A DNA stretch of 64,000 nt from Saccharina japonica (lineage: Eukaryota > Sar > Phaeophyceae > Laminariales > Laminariaceae). The notes under the pieces are model-generated. The model saw only the letters and a program-made list of their open reading frames with translations, ran no database searches and had not been told where the DNA came from. Of the stretch, positions 11,714 through 22,409 are shown piece after piece. The stretch lies in assembly GCA_008828725.1 (NCBI GenBank), contig MEHQ01000693.1, forward strand, positions 1 through 64,000, in the 5' to 3' direction. Numbering within the stretch: the first letter of the stretch is position 1; every line of letters begins with the position of its first letter. The position numbers were made by a program, and so were the translations under genes.

Positions 11714-12369
11714 TTAATTTCACTGTAGGGTACCTTCTCGTATATACATGTTCGTGGATTCCTGTACCTCTGCAACCAGCACTACAGTCCGCGAGCGCAC
11801 TTCAGAAGTTGGGAGTAAAAACAAAAAATGCACTGCGGCACTTTCAAACAAACAGAGCCCAGCAACGTGCAAGGAGGCTGGACGTCTCAAATAGTAATAG
11901 TATGGCAAACCCCAGTACCATGGCAACACGTGTCATAGGGAAACATTGCGTGTCAAATATCTGTAAAACACACTGGAGAAACACAGCATCGCGACGGAAA
12001 GTCAAATGTTTCTAGCTACCACTCCGCCTCGAAATACGAGGAGCGTGCTACCGCTCCGTCTCAAAACACAAGAACCGCCTACTCGTAGAGTGAATATTAG
12101 CATACAAACGTTGCTTATACTTCGATAACGTTGCTTATACTTCGATACATAGTGGTAAAACTGAAGGATTTTAAGCCCTTCATCATCAAAAATATCCACC
12201 AACATGCCGACTGTGGCAAGCGACCCATCGCGATGTAGAATCCGGAGTCAGTGTGTACCTGCACAACCTAAAAAATGCTTCAGCCGTCGATGAAAAATCA
12301 GCCAAACCCCAGATTTTTCGGCCATCAGTTTACTGTACTTCCATGGTGTTACAGTACGTGTACCACCAG
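11714..12369. other. Downstream spacer of B-box gene
   Basis: About 650 bp of moderately AT-rich DNA with no convincing gene. It should contain the polyadenylation region of the B-box gene. A short direct repeat, AACGTTGCTTATACTTCGATA, occurs twice near 12107-12147. Confidence 0.4.
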
Positions 12370-13275
12370 CACGTTGTGAGGTTTTTGTCGCCGTATCGCT
12401 TAGATTTTCGACGGTTTCCTGTGGTTTTATATTATGACGGTCGTCCCGTATGGCTTGGGTTTCTCACGTATCCTTATCCCTTGGGATTCTAACGGTCACC
12501 TGCTCCGTGTCGCTTGGATTTTTAACGGCCCCTTACACTCTGGATTCACAACCGTCCCCTATCGCTTGGATGTCTAACAGCTTCTTGGTCGGAATTGCGA
12601 TGTTTCCTATCATTTGGATCCCCATCGGTTCGCTATTGCTTGCAATCTTCGCGGTTCCCGATCGCTTGGATTCCTAACGTTCACGTATCGCTTAGATTTC
12701 TAGCAGTCCCCTAACGCTTGGATATCTAACGCTTCCCTGCTGCGTAGATATCTAACGGGTCCTTACCGCTTGGATTGTAAACGGTCTCCTAACCCTTGGA
12801 TATCTAACGGTTCCCTGCCGCTAGGATATCTAACGAGTCCTTTTCGCTTGGAATTCCAGTGGTTCCCTAACGCTTCAATATCTAACGATTCCCTACCGTT
12901 TTGATATATGACGGAGCCTTATCAATTGGATTTCCAGCGGTCCGCTAAGGGTTGGATATCCAACGGTTTCGTATCGCTTGAAAATCTAACGGGTCTCTAT
13001 CGCTTGGATTTTCATCGGTCTATCGCTTGGATTTATAACGGCTATTTTTCGCTTGAATTTATAACAGTTTCCCACCGGTTGGATTTCCAACGGTTTCTTA
13101 TCACTTGGATTTATAACGGATATTTATCCCTTCAGACTTACGACGGTCCCCTATCGCTCGGGCATCTAGCGGCTCTACGTCGGTTTGAAATCTAACGGCC
13201 CTCTCTCTCTATCTTCAATTTCTAACAGTCCCCAAGCGCCTGCATTTCTAACGGTCCTCTACCGCGCCGCCCCCG
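12370..13275. repeat. Satellite array, about 27-30 bp unit
   Basis: Roughly 30 imperfect units of the form CGCTTGGATTTCTAACGGTCCCTA follow one another, varying in length and sequence. Frames through it are translations of the repeat (for example YRLDFQRS) and are not treated as genes. It abuts the coding-like minisatellite that follows. Confidence 0.85.
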
Positions 13276-13343
13276 TGTCGCCTGCGTTGTCCGCAACTCC
13301 TGTAACCCGGTAAACCACGAAAAAAATATCGACGACCAAGCAG

Positions 13344-13525
13344 ATGTGGAGTCCCTTGAACATCGCCATGGTAGGCTTGGACGTTTCAGGCAGTCAGGAC
13401 GAAGACGATCAAGCGCCGACCGTGTCACAGCAGTTGTGTACACCGCGCAAGGAGGCCATCGGGGACAACGACGATGATGGCGTCCAGGCCAGTCAGGAGG
13501 AAGACGACAACCGAGCGTCATCTTT

Positions 13526-13581
<56 letters not shown>

Positions 13582-14120
13582 TGCGCACACCACGCGAGGA
13601 CATCGATGGAAACAACAGTGATGTCTCGGCCACTCCGGAGGGAACCGACCTAGCCACACCCTTGTCACAGCAGCTGGTGTGCACATCACCAAAGGAGATC
13701 GACGAAATCGACGATGATGGTGTCCGGGACGATCAGGAGGAAGGCGACCGTGCGTCATATTTGTCACAGGTGGGCACACGACGAAAGGAGCTCGGTGGCA
13801 ACGGCGATGGTGGCGTCTCGGCCAGACAGGAGGAAGACGACCAAGCGTCACCCTTGTCACAGCCGTCACAAGTGGGCACACCACGCAAGGGCGTTCGTGC
13901 CAACGATGATAGTCTCTCGACCAGCCAGGATGGAGATGACCAAGCGTCATCCTTGTCGCAGGCCGGAACGCCGCGACGCAACGAGATCATTGGCAAGGAG
14001 ATAATCGGTGGCAACGACGATAACGTCTCGGCCAGCCGGGAGGAAGACGACCAAGCGTCGCCCCCCGTCGCAGCAGCTGCTGTACACACCGCGCAAGAAG
14101 ATCGACGACAACCAAGATGA
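13344..14120 (+). CDS. Repeat-encoded acidic ORF, 258 aa, doubtful gene
   Basis: The frame from ATG 13344 encodes seven or so copies of a roughly 31-residue acidic unit resembling GVSASQEEDDQASPLSQ then GTPRKE. The second unit carries a run of about 20 Gln from a CAG microsatellite (13529-13580). The repeats continue past the stop to about 14440 in other frames, which argues that the array is a DNA minisatellite. I recognise no domain, signal peptide or membrane segment. Translation by an upstream exon is possible, but joining the GTGAGC at 11651 to the CAG acceptor at 13389 would be out of phase. Treat as hypothetical. Confidence 0.25.
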
Positions 14121-14440
14121 TGGCGGTGTCCCGGCCAGTCCGGAGGAAGACGACCACACGTCTCCCGCGTCACCGAAGCTGCTGCGCACACCACGCTAAG
14201 GAGGCCACCGACAACAACACATAAATGCTGCCTTTCGGGCAGTCAGAAGGAAGACTATCAGTAGGTATATACCACCCGGGCTTCACGTTTGTGCACACCA
14301 TGCAAGAAGATCGACGACAACGACCAACGACTATATACATACGCACTGCACTGCCTCTCGGCCAGGCAAGAGGAAGGCCAGGCGTGCGTTACGCGTGTGG
14401 CAAGTGTGCACACCACGTTCGGAGAAATAGGCCAACAACG
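13370..14440. repeat. Minisatellite, about 93 bp unit
   Basis: Around ten imperfect units contain GGCCAGTCAGGAGGAAGACGA and CAGCAGYTGTGCACACC and AAGGAGATCGACGACAACGA. Units drift in frame after about 14080 while staying recognisable as DNA. One unit has expanded a CAG tract to about 18 triplets. Confidence 0.75.
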
Positions 14441-14470
14441 AGGAGGAGGGAGATGCGGGCGAAGGAGGAC

Positions 14471-14592
14471 GGGGGTGTATTCATTTGTTGCTTGCCTCAG
14501 TCGTTTGAACATTGACCACGCATCCCTTTCGAGACGGAGCACCGTTCCTGCGCCTAATAGAGACACCTCCAGCAGTTGGGCGCTCATTACGT
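14471..14592 (-). repeat. Poly(C)-tailed retroposon, short subfamily B, copy 1
   Basis: On the minus strand this reads GAGCGCCCAACTGCTGGAGG, then AGGAACGGTGCTCCGTCTCGAAAGGGATGCGTGG, and ends AAATGA-ATAC followed by five C. It is the only clear copy in this orientation; the others (17494, 51031, 51165, 61008 and 61144) are on the plus strand. Confidence 0.65.
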
Positions 14593-15175
14593 TGTTAGCG
14601 GGCGGGGGGACGGGGGTTTGGAGGGGAGGGGAGGAGAGGAAGCGGGCGCTGCCGGGTAGGGTACGGACTCCACCGCAAGAGGGAAAATGAGGCGGGGGGG
14701 GGGCATCTCCAGAGGGCGAAGGGGGGGCTGACGTGGAACACATTAAGAAAACACTTAACATACAACGCTTCTCCGCCATAAGTTCACCTAACAACGGCTC
14801 TGGGATAAGCTTATTTCTGCAGACCAGGCCGTCGTCGGTCAGTCAACTGGATGTACTGCTGTGCCATCAGTTACACCCTTCGAATAGAACACGGAAGTTG
14901 CCGGCGGAGTTGGTTGATTGATGCCTGGTACTGTAAATAACGGAGGACCATACATAGTAAAAAATAGGACAGAATATGGTTAGTAAAAACAGGGAAGTGT
15001 ATCAGTTTTCGTGCGTATCGCAGGTCCCTATTTACTACTGTACTAATACTATCTTCCCCCGTAATGACTACAACCTCCAAGACATGACGTGCCGGCGTAG
15101 TGGAAGTCATGGCCGGCAGCGCTACTGTATTGTTCCGGGTGGGCTATTGTTGTAGGTATTCAGAACCCACGATGA

Positions 15176-15460
15176 GTTACTGTAGTAGTAGATCCTAACC
15201 TGTGCGGTTACGAAATTCCGTGCAGGATATATAATATCTGTAGAGTTACACATCCAACCCAGGAAACATGTGCCTAAACCATCCAGATTATACGGCTTCC
15301 ACCCGTCAAATATGAGCTACCTACCTACAATACCGTACGTACGTAGATCTTAACAGATCAGGAATAATGCCTGTCCTGAAATATCTAAATCACGATCTAA
15401 GAGATCAATAAGTGGGGATCCGTGATGATCTATCTGTAGATGATCTGCTCGATGTGCGAA
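15176..15460 (+). repeat. Dispersed GATC-rich repeat, copy 1
   Basis: The marker order is TAGTAGATCCTAACCTG, GTGCAGGAT, ATCCAACCCAGGAAACATGTGCC, a CATCCAGATTATACGG variant and GTGGGGATCCGTGATGATC. The same order is seen near 16793-17020, 49310-49690 and, inverted, at 21470-21870. It is non-coding. I do not recognise its class. Confidence 0.55.
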
Positions 15461-15659
15461 CATGATATATACCATTGAGTACAATCTACTGTAGTACAAT
15501 TCCTTCGTATTATTGTCACAGGCAAGGTGGCGCTCCTTTTAGCTTGGTCGCCACACCTCACAGCGGAATAAATAGCACTCTGACTGCTGTGTGCACACGC
15601 GATGATGCTGCAACAGAGGAGGTGAACTCGAAAAGGTGACCCCAAACCTCAAGATATCC

Positions 15660-15867
15660 AGCGCTGTTCGCTGGACACGACCCGACTCGACCCGCCGGTC
15701 AGGGCCAGGAAGCTTTTGAAATTTCACAGGTTGGGTCAGGTCGGGTCGAGTCGGGTCGGGTCAGGAGGTTTTCAAACTCTCACAGGTAGGGTCGGGTCGG
15801 GTCGGGTCACCCATGCCCGACCCGACCTGACCCGCGAGATTTGACCCGACCCGTGAGACAGCCCCGA
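15660..15867. repeat. GGGTC-rich palindromic element, copy 2
   Basis: The left part carries GACACGACCCGACTCGACCCGCCGGTCAGG and the right part TTTGACCCGACCCGTGAGACAGCCCC, with (GGGTC)n runs between. It matches copies 1, 3 and 4 in layout. Confidence 0.55.
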
Positions 15868-16792
15868 AAAAAGTGTGAACATATGGTACATGCTCGGTTT
15901 TTGGCGATTATTGCAGGGTATAAAGCAGCAGGTAATCAACATCTATCTGCACTTCACTCTGAACGCCTTCCACAAACAAACGTGCAAAACCCAGGAGCGG
16001 AAGGACGTATATACGAGAAGAGGTGGGAAAGGTGGCCCACGACAGTCCTGACCCTCTCAACTTGTGCTACCCTGTGTCGTTATCCCTGCGCCCACCCCTT
16101 CCGAAAGATATGATGGCGTACACGTCACCACAGTCACCACCGTCACCGTATGCTGCAGTAGTACAGTATGGGCCCACCAGCGAGAAAACAAAAAATAGAA
16201 AAAAAATGATGTTTGATGACTCACTTTTTTCGAGAGGAAATTCGGATAGAGAAATCGTCGGAAGGCTAGAACATTTAGGGTTTAGAAATCGTGGTCAGCG
16301 GCGGGCGCTGCACTAAAGCCTACCTTTTGGTGTATAATAGCCTCCTACTGCTATCCTACCGTCCTTATATATATAAAAGCCTACGTACTGCTATCCTGCC
16401 CTACTACCTGCCTTCCTATTGTTGGTATACAATAGCCTACTGATATCCTGCCCTACTACTACGAAGTATGCAATACCCTACTCTGCTATCCTACCTAACC
16501 TAACATGTAAAAGCCTACCTGGTTCGTAGTGATCAAATGTTGGAGCCACTATGATAAAAAGAAAGGTTTCATACGCACGGGCCAGATCATGGTCTATTAC
16601 AGTGGGTACCCCGATTCAAGAGCGGTTCGTGACAAGCCAAAACAAGCGCTCTTAACTACACATTGCTCTTATCTGTAGCGGGCAATACATAGCTTCTAGT
16701 ATAGGCGGAAGATGCCGATTTCACCGCTCTTAAAAAATCCCGAATGCTCTTTTCTTGGGTGCTCTTAAATCGGAGTACCACCCACTGTTGTA

Positions 16793-17020
16793 GTAGATGA
16801 TCTAGATCCTAACCTGCCGTTTTAAGATACTGTGCAAGATCTGGACAGCACAGCTCCCAACCCAGGAAACACGATGAGCCACAGCAGATCATGCAGACTA
16901 CAACAGCTCCCACCCGGCAACATGACGAGCTACAGTAGCTCATACAGATCAGGAACATATCTTCCCCGAAACATCTACGTATAGATAATGAAGTGGGGAT
17001 CGGTGATCTGACTGATCTGT
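16793..17020 (+). repeat. Dispersed GATC-rich repeat, copy 2
   Basis: It shares CTAGATCCTAACCTGCCGTTTT, CAACCCAGGAAACA, AGATCATGCAGACT, CACCCGGCAACATGA and a GTGGGGATCGGTGATC end with the other copies. It is non-coding. Confidence 0.55.
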
Positions 17021-17493
17021 GAAAAAGAGGTTTCAGCCTTGCTCAGGGCAGGCGTTTTTTGTTGGCGGGCCCCCTATATACTGTACAATAATACAACCCT
17101 AACCCTGGTAGCAAAAAAACAACAACAAAAACAAAAATGGGGCGTGTACGTACTATGTTATAGAGGCCGCAGGACCTCATATATACGCCGCGCAAAGCAA
17201 ACGCAGGAAAAATCTTGCGACACCTTCTGTCAATCATGACTCCAGCCCTTAGGGACAACAGGGATTTTCCACCAATCAGAAAAATCCCCTTTCAACAAAA
17301 TTTGACCAACAGGAGAGACCTCTGTGGGCACCAAAAAAAAAACGGCACCCTGCACACAAACCTCCCGATGAACCCTGCCCTTGTATGTGTGTGTTTTTGT
17401 CGGACGCACGACCCAACCAAGGAAGGAACAAGGCCAACTATGTTTGAAACCCCTTCTTCACTCGAGCGCTCCCCCCCCGCCCCCCGCGCCATT

Positions 17494-17568
17494 TGCTCCG
17501 TCTCGATAGGGATGCGTGGTCAATGGTCAAATGACTAAAGCAAGCAACAAATGAGTACGCCCCCCCCC
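17494..17568 (+). repeat. Poly(C)-tailed retroposon, subfamily B, 5'-truncated copy
   Basis: It begins TGCTCCGTCTCGATAGGGATGCG directly after a C-rich stretch and ends ACAAATGAGTACG followed by a C run. Only the 3' 75 bp of the family is present, which fits 5' truncation. Confidence 0.6.
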
Positions 17569-18022
17569 AACCCTCCATTATCTGCCCCGTCCCGCTTTTG
17601 CGCGGGGCTGGCAAATCGCAGTGCCAATTCAAGAATCCGTAGTCAACCTTTTCCGTTATCCTCCCTGAAAATATTTGGTATTGGAAGCTAACTTCGCCCC
17701 ATGTCGTATCCAATAGTATCATTCAAGATCTCTCAACCGTTCCGTTAGTATTTGAGATCTTGCGAGAGCTAATTGCATCCATGTCGCTGTGCCACCCCAA
17801 AGCCCAAGATCACCCTAAATAACCTAGAAAAGTGGGGGGGAGGGGGAGGGAGGGGGGAAGAATCTCCTCTACTAAAGTAAGTGTCAGGCAAAATACATAC
17901 GTACGTAGGTCTCAAGCCATCCTTGATGAATGTGTTCGATCTTGGCATATATAGCTAACTAATTTCCGTGCATGTCGCAACCCCACTCAAAGCTGCCTCA
18001 CACACCGTTCCGCTATATGATA

Positions 18023-18079
18023 TCACCCTTGCAAGTCTTCGATCTTGGAGGTGATCTCGTCCATGTTCTCCCTGAGGAC
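18023..18079 (-). CDS. SUB1: PC4/SUB1 coactivator, last exon
   Basis: This 57-nt exon follows a TTTGTTTCAG acceptor and encodes VLRENMDEITSKIEDLQG plus a TGA stop. It enters in phase 0 after the tryptophan-lysine that ends the previous exon, so NPAQWK continues directly into VLRENMDEI. That is the C-terminal helix of the PC4 fold, which packs against the DNA-binding sheet and forms the dimer. It is too short to stand out as an ORF and was found by following the phase. Confidence 0.85.
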   Translation of the reverse strand, partial: VLRENMDEITSKIEDLQG

Positions 18080-18408
18080 CTGAAACAAAAACAAACAAAC
18101 AAACAAACAAACAAACATCGCGGTCAAGGCAGCGTGACATGATGTAGGGGGGCGGGGGGCGGTCACATATATGTTTCAAGAACTTTGTACGAGTACCAAC
18201 TTTTTTTTTTTTTTTGGGGGGGGGGGGTAAAAATCACTTGGAATTTGTGTCGGATTTTTTTTTTTTTTCACTACACCATTCTGTCAAAAAAAAAAGGAGC
18301 GCTTGTGTATTAATGTCTATGATAGCAGTTCCAACCGAGACAAGAGTGGTACAGCAGAACGTAGTGACAGGCTTTATAACTCTCGTGGGCCTTCAGATGT
18401 GAAACTTC

Positions 18409-18606
18409 CGGGCTCTTCACGGGTCATTACCCGACCCACGGGTCGGGGTCAGAAATTTACGTCAAATCTCACGGTTCGGGTCGGGTCGGGTCGGGTCGGT
18501 TCGGTTCGGGTCAGGAGATTGGCAAACTCTCACGTGTCGGGTCGGGTCACCCTTACCCGACCCGACCCGAACCGCAAGGCTTGACCCGATCCGTGAAAAG
18601 GTCTGG
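18409..18606. repeat. GGGTC-rich palindromic element, copy 3
   Basis: The ends are CGGGCTCTTCACGGGTCA and TTGACCCGATCCGTGAAAAGGTCTG, imperfect inverted repeats, with GGGTC runs between. It lies within the PC4 intron. Confidence 0.6.
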
Positions 18607-19242
18607 AAATATTGACGGTGAAAAAAAAGTGACTTTACAGCTTCGGCGACTGTATATTGTTGTTGTTGTTGTCTTCACATTAAACCCGTTCTTTCTACTC
18701 AACCACATCAGTACACCCAGTGCCTGTCCTGATTCCCAATCCTAGAGAGATACAAATTCTGTGGTCACAGACTGTGAAACAGAGAAAAACCAAAACAAAA
18801 TAAACGCAAATTAATGGGTAAAGCAAGTGAGATGCGTAACGTATCGGGTACGAGAACACAGCGACACGAGCCGAACCAAAAAATAAGAACAAAAAAGACA
18901 AAATAAAACAAGTTCTGAAATGAAACAGAATACAAATGACGCAGGGAGACAGAAGCGCCAGAAGCGTCCCTAGACGAAAAGCACACATATACCAAGTATA
19001 TGATTGTGAGTGTGACATAAATTCATGTCCGAAGTAAATTACGATGGTTAAAATGAGTACGTATGACAGGGGCTCAACAAAACATGATCCTTCCTACCCT
19101 TGCTGCTGGCCGGTCACACCACTCGTGGATGGTTGATATGACCATTTTTTTATTTTATTTTTTCGGTCGCTATCTCGGAGGCCCAAGCCAAAAGGGCCAA
19201 TACATGCCCTGGTATATATTATAATTAAACCTGGTACAGTAT

Positions 19243-19370
19243 TTTTCTTTTTCTTTTTCCCATACCATTTATTATTTTTGCCCTTCTTTTCTCTCTCCCC
19301 TCTTTCGTCGAAACTCACATCCGGGGTCACTAAGTAGGCTCTTCTCCCCCCTCCCTCCCTCCCTAGAAAA
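19243..19370 (-). repeat. tRNA-SINE, partial copy (3' body)
   Basis: The plus strand reads CCATACCATTTATTATTTTTGCCC, CTCTTTCGTCGAAACTCACATCCGGGGTCACTAAGTAGGCTCTTC. This matches the body of the full SINEs at 27958, 37541 and 58733. The tRNA-like head is missing. Confidence 0.6.
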
Positions 19371-19833
19371 TACGAATGGTAATATATACAGGTAGTAGCG
19401 TTTACCGCCGCAACACGCATCCAACTCAAATTATCCCTCCAAGAAAAATGGATGCAGCTATATGATATCAAGGGGGTTTAAACTAAAAAAAACATTGTGT
19501 ACTAAAAAAAAAGAGTAAGACTAACAGTGAGCGTCATACAAATATTATGGTGCTCAATTTAGCGATCGACAGAGATTCCCATATCCCGCGTACTCGAAGT
19601 GCTCAGTGATTTGCATATATGTCCAAGCAAGGCCCACACACCAGTGGAAACCCTCTGAGGCATTCGCCATCACCGTTTTGGGGGTACACGACGAGCACAG
19701 ACGAAAAGAGCATAACTGGTACACTTTTATCACAAGGGCATAATTTCAAGAGCCGCATGCACCCCTGCACCGGAGTTCGTCGGGTCTCACTTTTTCGTGG
19801 AATGGCGTGTTTCCCCCGAGAGTCCGCTTTAAC

Positions 19834-20027
19834 CAGGGCTGTTCACGGGTCGGGTCGGGCCGGGTCGGGCAAAGGGTGTCCCTATTCGATCCGACTCGAC
19901 CCGCGAGAATTTTGAAAACCTCCTGACCCGATCCGACCAAACTCGATCCAAGTCGACTCGACCCGTGAGATTAAAAAAAGTTCCTGACCCGACCCGCGGG
20001 CCGGATCATGAACCGTGAAGAGCCCTG
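19834..20027. repeat. GGGTC-rich palindromic element, copy 4
   Basis: The best-preserved ends are CAGGGCTGTTCACGGGTCGGG on the left and CCGTGAAGAGCCCTG on the right, which pair over about 15 bp. CAGGG-type termini suggest a hAT-related MITE, but the flanking octamers do not match. It lies in the PC4 intron. Confidence 0.6.
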
Positions 20028-20125
20028 GCGACTAATAACCATGCGCTGGACCAAGCACAGCAGCGATCACAAGGAAAACAGTCACGCATATAAAAAATGG
20101 AGGATGACACAGCAGTAGCACGAAC

Positions 20126-20263
20126 CTTCCACTGGGCCGGGTTTAGCGAGATGCCCTTCTTTCCCGGCTTCATCTCTCCATCGGAGTTCTCGTAGTACTC
20201 TCGGATGTCGATGAGCACCATGCCCTTGAACTCGCGAACATCCACGAACTTTCTCTTGCCCAG
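20126..20263 (-). CDS. SUB1: PC4/SUB1 coactivator, core exon
   Basis: The 138-nt exon gives 46 residues. They begin [20 protein letters not shown], pass through [18 protein letters not shown] and end SLNPAQWK. This is the PC4 single-stranded DNA-binding fold nearly complete: the REYY and PGKKGISL motifs are the family signature. PC4/SUB1 binds ssDNA and melted promoters in the nucleus and supports RNA polymerase II initiation and genome stability. The acceptor is TCTGTGGCAG and the donor GTTCGT, both in phase 0, and both flanking exons fit. The order on the minus strand is 21975-22154, 20126-20263, 18023-18079. Confidence 0.92.
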
Positions 20264-20769
20264 CTGCCACAGACAGCCAAAAGACCAACCAGGCGTTCCC
20301 AAAAAGAAAATGAAAAGAAAAGAAAAACATGCGGAAAGGGCGTGAGCATGGACGGGGTTTTTACTCCGAAAAATAAAATGAAACAATATGTGCAGAAAGG
20401 GGGGTGAGCGTGGGATTCTATGCCGAAACAAGGTGTGCAGGAAGGGGGGTGAGCGTGGGATTTTTACTCCGAAGGCTGGGGTATTACGTGCTTTCGCGAC
20501 CCTTCGCCGCCACGGAGACCATCGGCGATAGAGGACCAGTGACGATACCGTATGGACCCCCCAACAAGAAACACTTAATCTGAGCAAGCTACAAGAATCT
20601 CATTGTGACACCATCCTTGTTTATCCTTGAGCATATACTAGTATATAGGTATTAGTGTAGCGATCGCCGTTGAGCAACATTTTCTTAATCCAAGTTTCTT
20701 CGTAGCTTCCCTCATAAAAGTGATCGTTATGTTCTTATTAGCCATGGAAGGCTATTTCTTATTTGTGGA

Positions 20770-21190
20770 CCTATACTACTGGAGCCATGGGCGACAACCA
20801 GTGACGATAACCGGTGACTGCTGTAACCACGGACGATAACCATGGACGATAACCGGTGACTGTAACCACGGACAATAACCATGGACGAGAACCGGTGACT
20901 GTAACCATGGACGAAAATTAGTGACGACAATCATGGACGATAATCGTGGGTAATGACAATCATCGACGATAACCATATACGAAGTATGGGTGACGACCAA
21001 TGGCGAAAACCAGCGACCATAACCAGTGACCATAACCATCGACGAAAACCGGTTACCACAACCATCAACGAAAGCACGATATGACCAGAGACTACGAGTA
21101 TAACCATTGACGAAAACACAATATAACCAGAGACTATGACCATCGACGAAAACACGATATGACCAGTGACGGGCAACAACAACCGGCGAT
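20770..21190. repeat. Tandem array, CATGGACGATAACCGGTGACTGTAACCA type
   Basis: Units of about 13 to 40 bp built from GACGATAAC, CGGTGAC and CATGGACGAAAAC recur about twelve times with variable spacing. Open frames on the minus strand (VIVHGYRPWLQ-like) are repeat translations. Confidence 0.7.
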
Positions 21191-21272
21191 AACCCAGGCT
21201 GCATGCGGTTAGCAGGTCGCACCCTGCTGTTAAACCCGTTTCGTACGCGCGAGACTTTCATTCTGAGCTTTC

Positions 21273-21322
21273 GATCAGCCAACGATTCGGAGGACAGCGA
21301 AGAGGAAAAGCCCAAACCGAAG
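21273..21322 (+). pseudogene. Inverted copy of a PC4 exon fragment
   Basis: The plus strand here encodes ANDSEDSEEEKPKPK, the same residues as the minus-strand PC4 exon at about 22045-22090. By eye, about 45 of 46 bases match, the one change being synonymous (AAG to AAA). It sits in the intron following that exon, in the opposite orientation, so the unspliced transcript would contain complementary segments about 0.75 kb apart. Confidence 0.75.
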
Positions 21323-21469
21323 AAATTTCAACCAGATGTTTTGTAAAGTTTCAAAAACCGGATTTTGTCCCAGAAAGCGAGGAAACCGTGCGCCGACTCT
21401 TCTCGCAGTGAATCCCAAGACTAGGTTTGGAGTTGGAGCATGGTGTCACGAAATGATAATGTTCCCCAC

Positions 21470-21870
21470 CTCGAACAGATCATCAACAGATCATTCAGAT
21501 AATTCCTACTTGATGATCTGGATATTTCAGGGCAGATGATCTGTATGATCTGTATGATCTAGTTCATGTTGCCGGGTGGGAGTCAAACAAATCTGCATGA
21601 TCTAGGAAGTTTACTGGGTTGCTATATACACACTAACGACAGGGTATGATCTAGATGGTCTATCTGTAGATGATCTATCTGATCTATCTGTAGATAATGT
21701 ATCTGATCTATCTGTAGATATTGTATCTGATCTATCTGTAGATGATATATCTGATCTATCTGTAGACGACGTATCTGATCTATGTCTGCAGCCGATATAT
21801 TTGATCTATCTGTAGATGATCTATCTGACCTATCTGTAGATGATCTGTGCGACGTGTGTAACTGTCCCAC
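21470..21870 (-). repeat. Dispersed GATC-rich repeat, inverted copy with tandem core
   Basis: It contains the complements of the CACCCGGCAACATGAACTAGATCATACAGATCATAC and CAACCCAGTAAAC markers of the family. Next to these is an array of about nine units of GATGATCTATCTGATCTATCTGTA (21640-21850). Non-coding. Confidence 0.6.
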
Positions 21871-21974
21871 TACAATTCTACAACTGTACCCTCGTATACA
21901 TATTACCAGGTATGATATATACGAGTGAATGAAATCAGCTGCAAAGAAAAAAAGAAAAAACCCGTCGAACTGAC

Positions 21975-22154
21975 CTCGATCTTGTTGCTGACTCCCGAGC
22001 CATCTCCGGGTTTCTTACCAGCCTTCTTGGCCTTCTTTTTCTCCTTCGGCTTGGGCTTTTCCTCTTCGCTGTCCTCCGAATCGTTGGCAGCACCAGCAGC
22101 AGCAGCCGGGGCTTTCCACTCCTCCTCCTCCCCCTCCCCAGACGACCCTCCCTC
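21975..22154 (-). CDS. SUB1: PC4/SUB1 coactivator, acidic/lysine-rich N-terminal exon
   Basis: This 180-nt exon encodes 60 residues. An acidic segment begins EGGSSGEGEEEEW, then come four Ala, the SEDSEEE cluster, a Lys-rich block (KPKPKEKKKAKKAGKKPG) and SNKIE joining the PC4 fold. Acidic/Ser-rich plus basic N-termini are typical of PC4, where CK2 phosphorylation of the acidic region lowers DNA binding; regulation here is inferred. It is bounded by TTGTTCACAG and GTCAGT, both in phase 0. The initiator must be in an exon at higher coordinates, which I could not identify. Known length is 124 residues. Confidence 0.82.
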
Positions 22155-22409
22155 CTGTGAACAAGAAAATGTGAATGTACAACAGTACAGGGCATCGGAC
22201 CATGAGTAACCAGGACCCACGTTGGACCCAAAAAGCATGTGCCCCTCTTGCAAGAGACGCGTGCTATACACGATAGAGGTTAGCACTTTTTGGCTGAAGC
22301 ATTTTCTGAATGGCGGCGCTCCTTAGCCCATTCAGAACTGAAAAACTTATCCCACACTAATTCCAAGTAAACTGTTCCCAAATACGTGGGACCCGTTCTT
22401 AAGGAGTTA
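22155..22409 (-). other. PC4 upstream intron or 5' region
   Basis: The acceptor before the acidic exon implies at least one more 5' exon. A frame open through the acceptor (to an ATG at 22286) shows no PC4 likeness. No other candidate start exon was recognisable between here and 24762. Confidence 0.35.

Larger units (their letters stand above)
14593..18022. other. Intergenic spacer between repeat array and PC4 gene
   Basis: No gene was found in these 3.4 kb. It contains two copies of the dispersed CCCAGGAAACATG/GATCATGCAG repeat, a GGGTC-rich element, a truncated poly(C)-tailed retroposon and simple-sequence tracts such as GAGGGGGAGG near 17835. Short open frames show no family resemblance. 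Confidence 0.5.
18080..20125 (-). other. PC4 gene intron (2,046 bp)
   Basis: The intron is bounded by GTTCGT and TTTCAG on the minus strand. It contains two GGGTC-rich palindromic elements, a partial tRNA-SINE body, a CAAA repeat (18088-18115) and T/G homopolymers near 18200-18230. The donor GTTCGT is non-consensus, but the homology breaks exactly there. Confidence 0.6.
20264..21974 (-). other. PC4 gene intron (1,711 bp)
   Basis: The intron starts GTCAGT and ends GGCAG on the minus strand. It includes a tandem array (20770-21190), an inverted copy of part of the neighbouring PC4 exon (21273-21322) and a GATCTATCTGTAGAT array (21640-21850). Frames through the arrays are not genes. Confidence 0.6.

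Noticed and set aside
12370-13275. CRISPR-like array
   Set aside because: Units are contiguous and degenerate with no unique spacers; this is a eukaryotic satellite.
11651-13390. Joining the B-box gene by a GTGAGC donor (11651) to the repeat ORF through the CAG acceptor at 13389
   Set aside because: The exon would end in phase 0 while the repeat frame needs one carried base, so the acidic repeat would be read out of frame.
13493-13684. Cys-rich minus-strand ORF
   Set aside because: It is the reverse translation of the CAG microsatellite.
21622-21870. 82-aa repeat ORF (LQIDQI units)
   Set aside because: Translation of the GATCTATCTGTAGAT tandem array within a PC4 intron.
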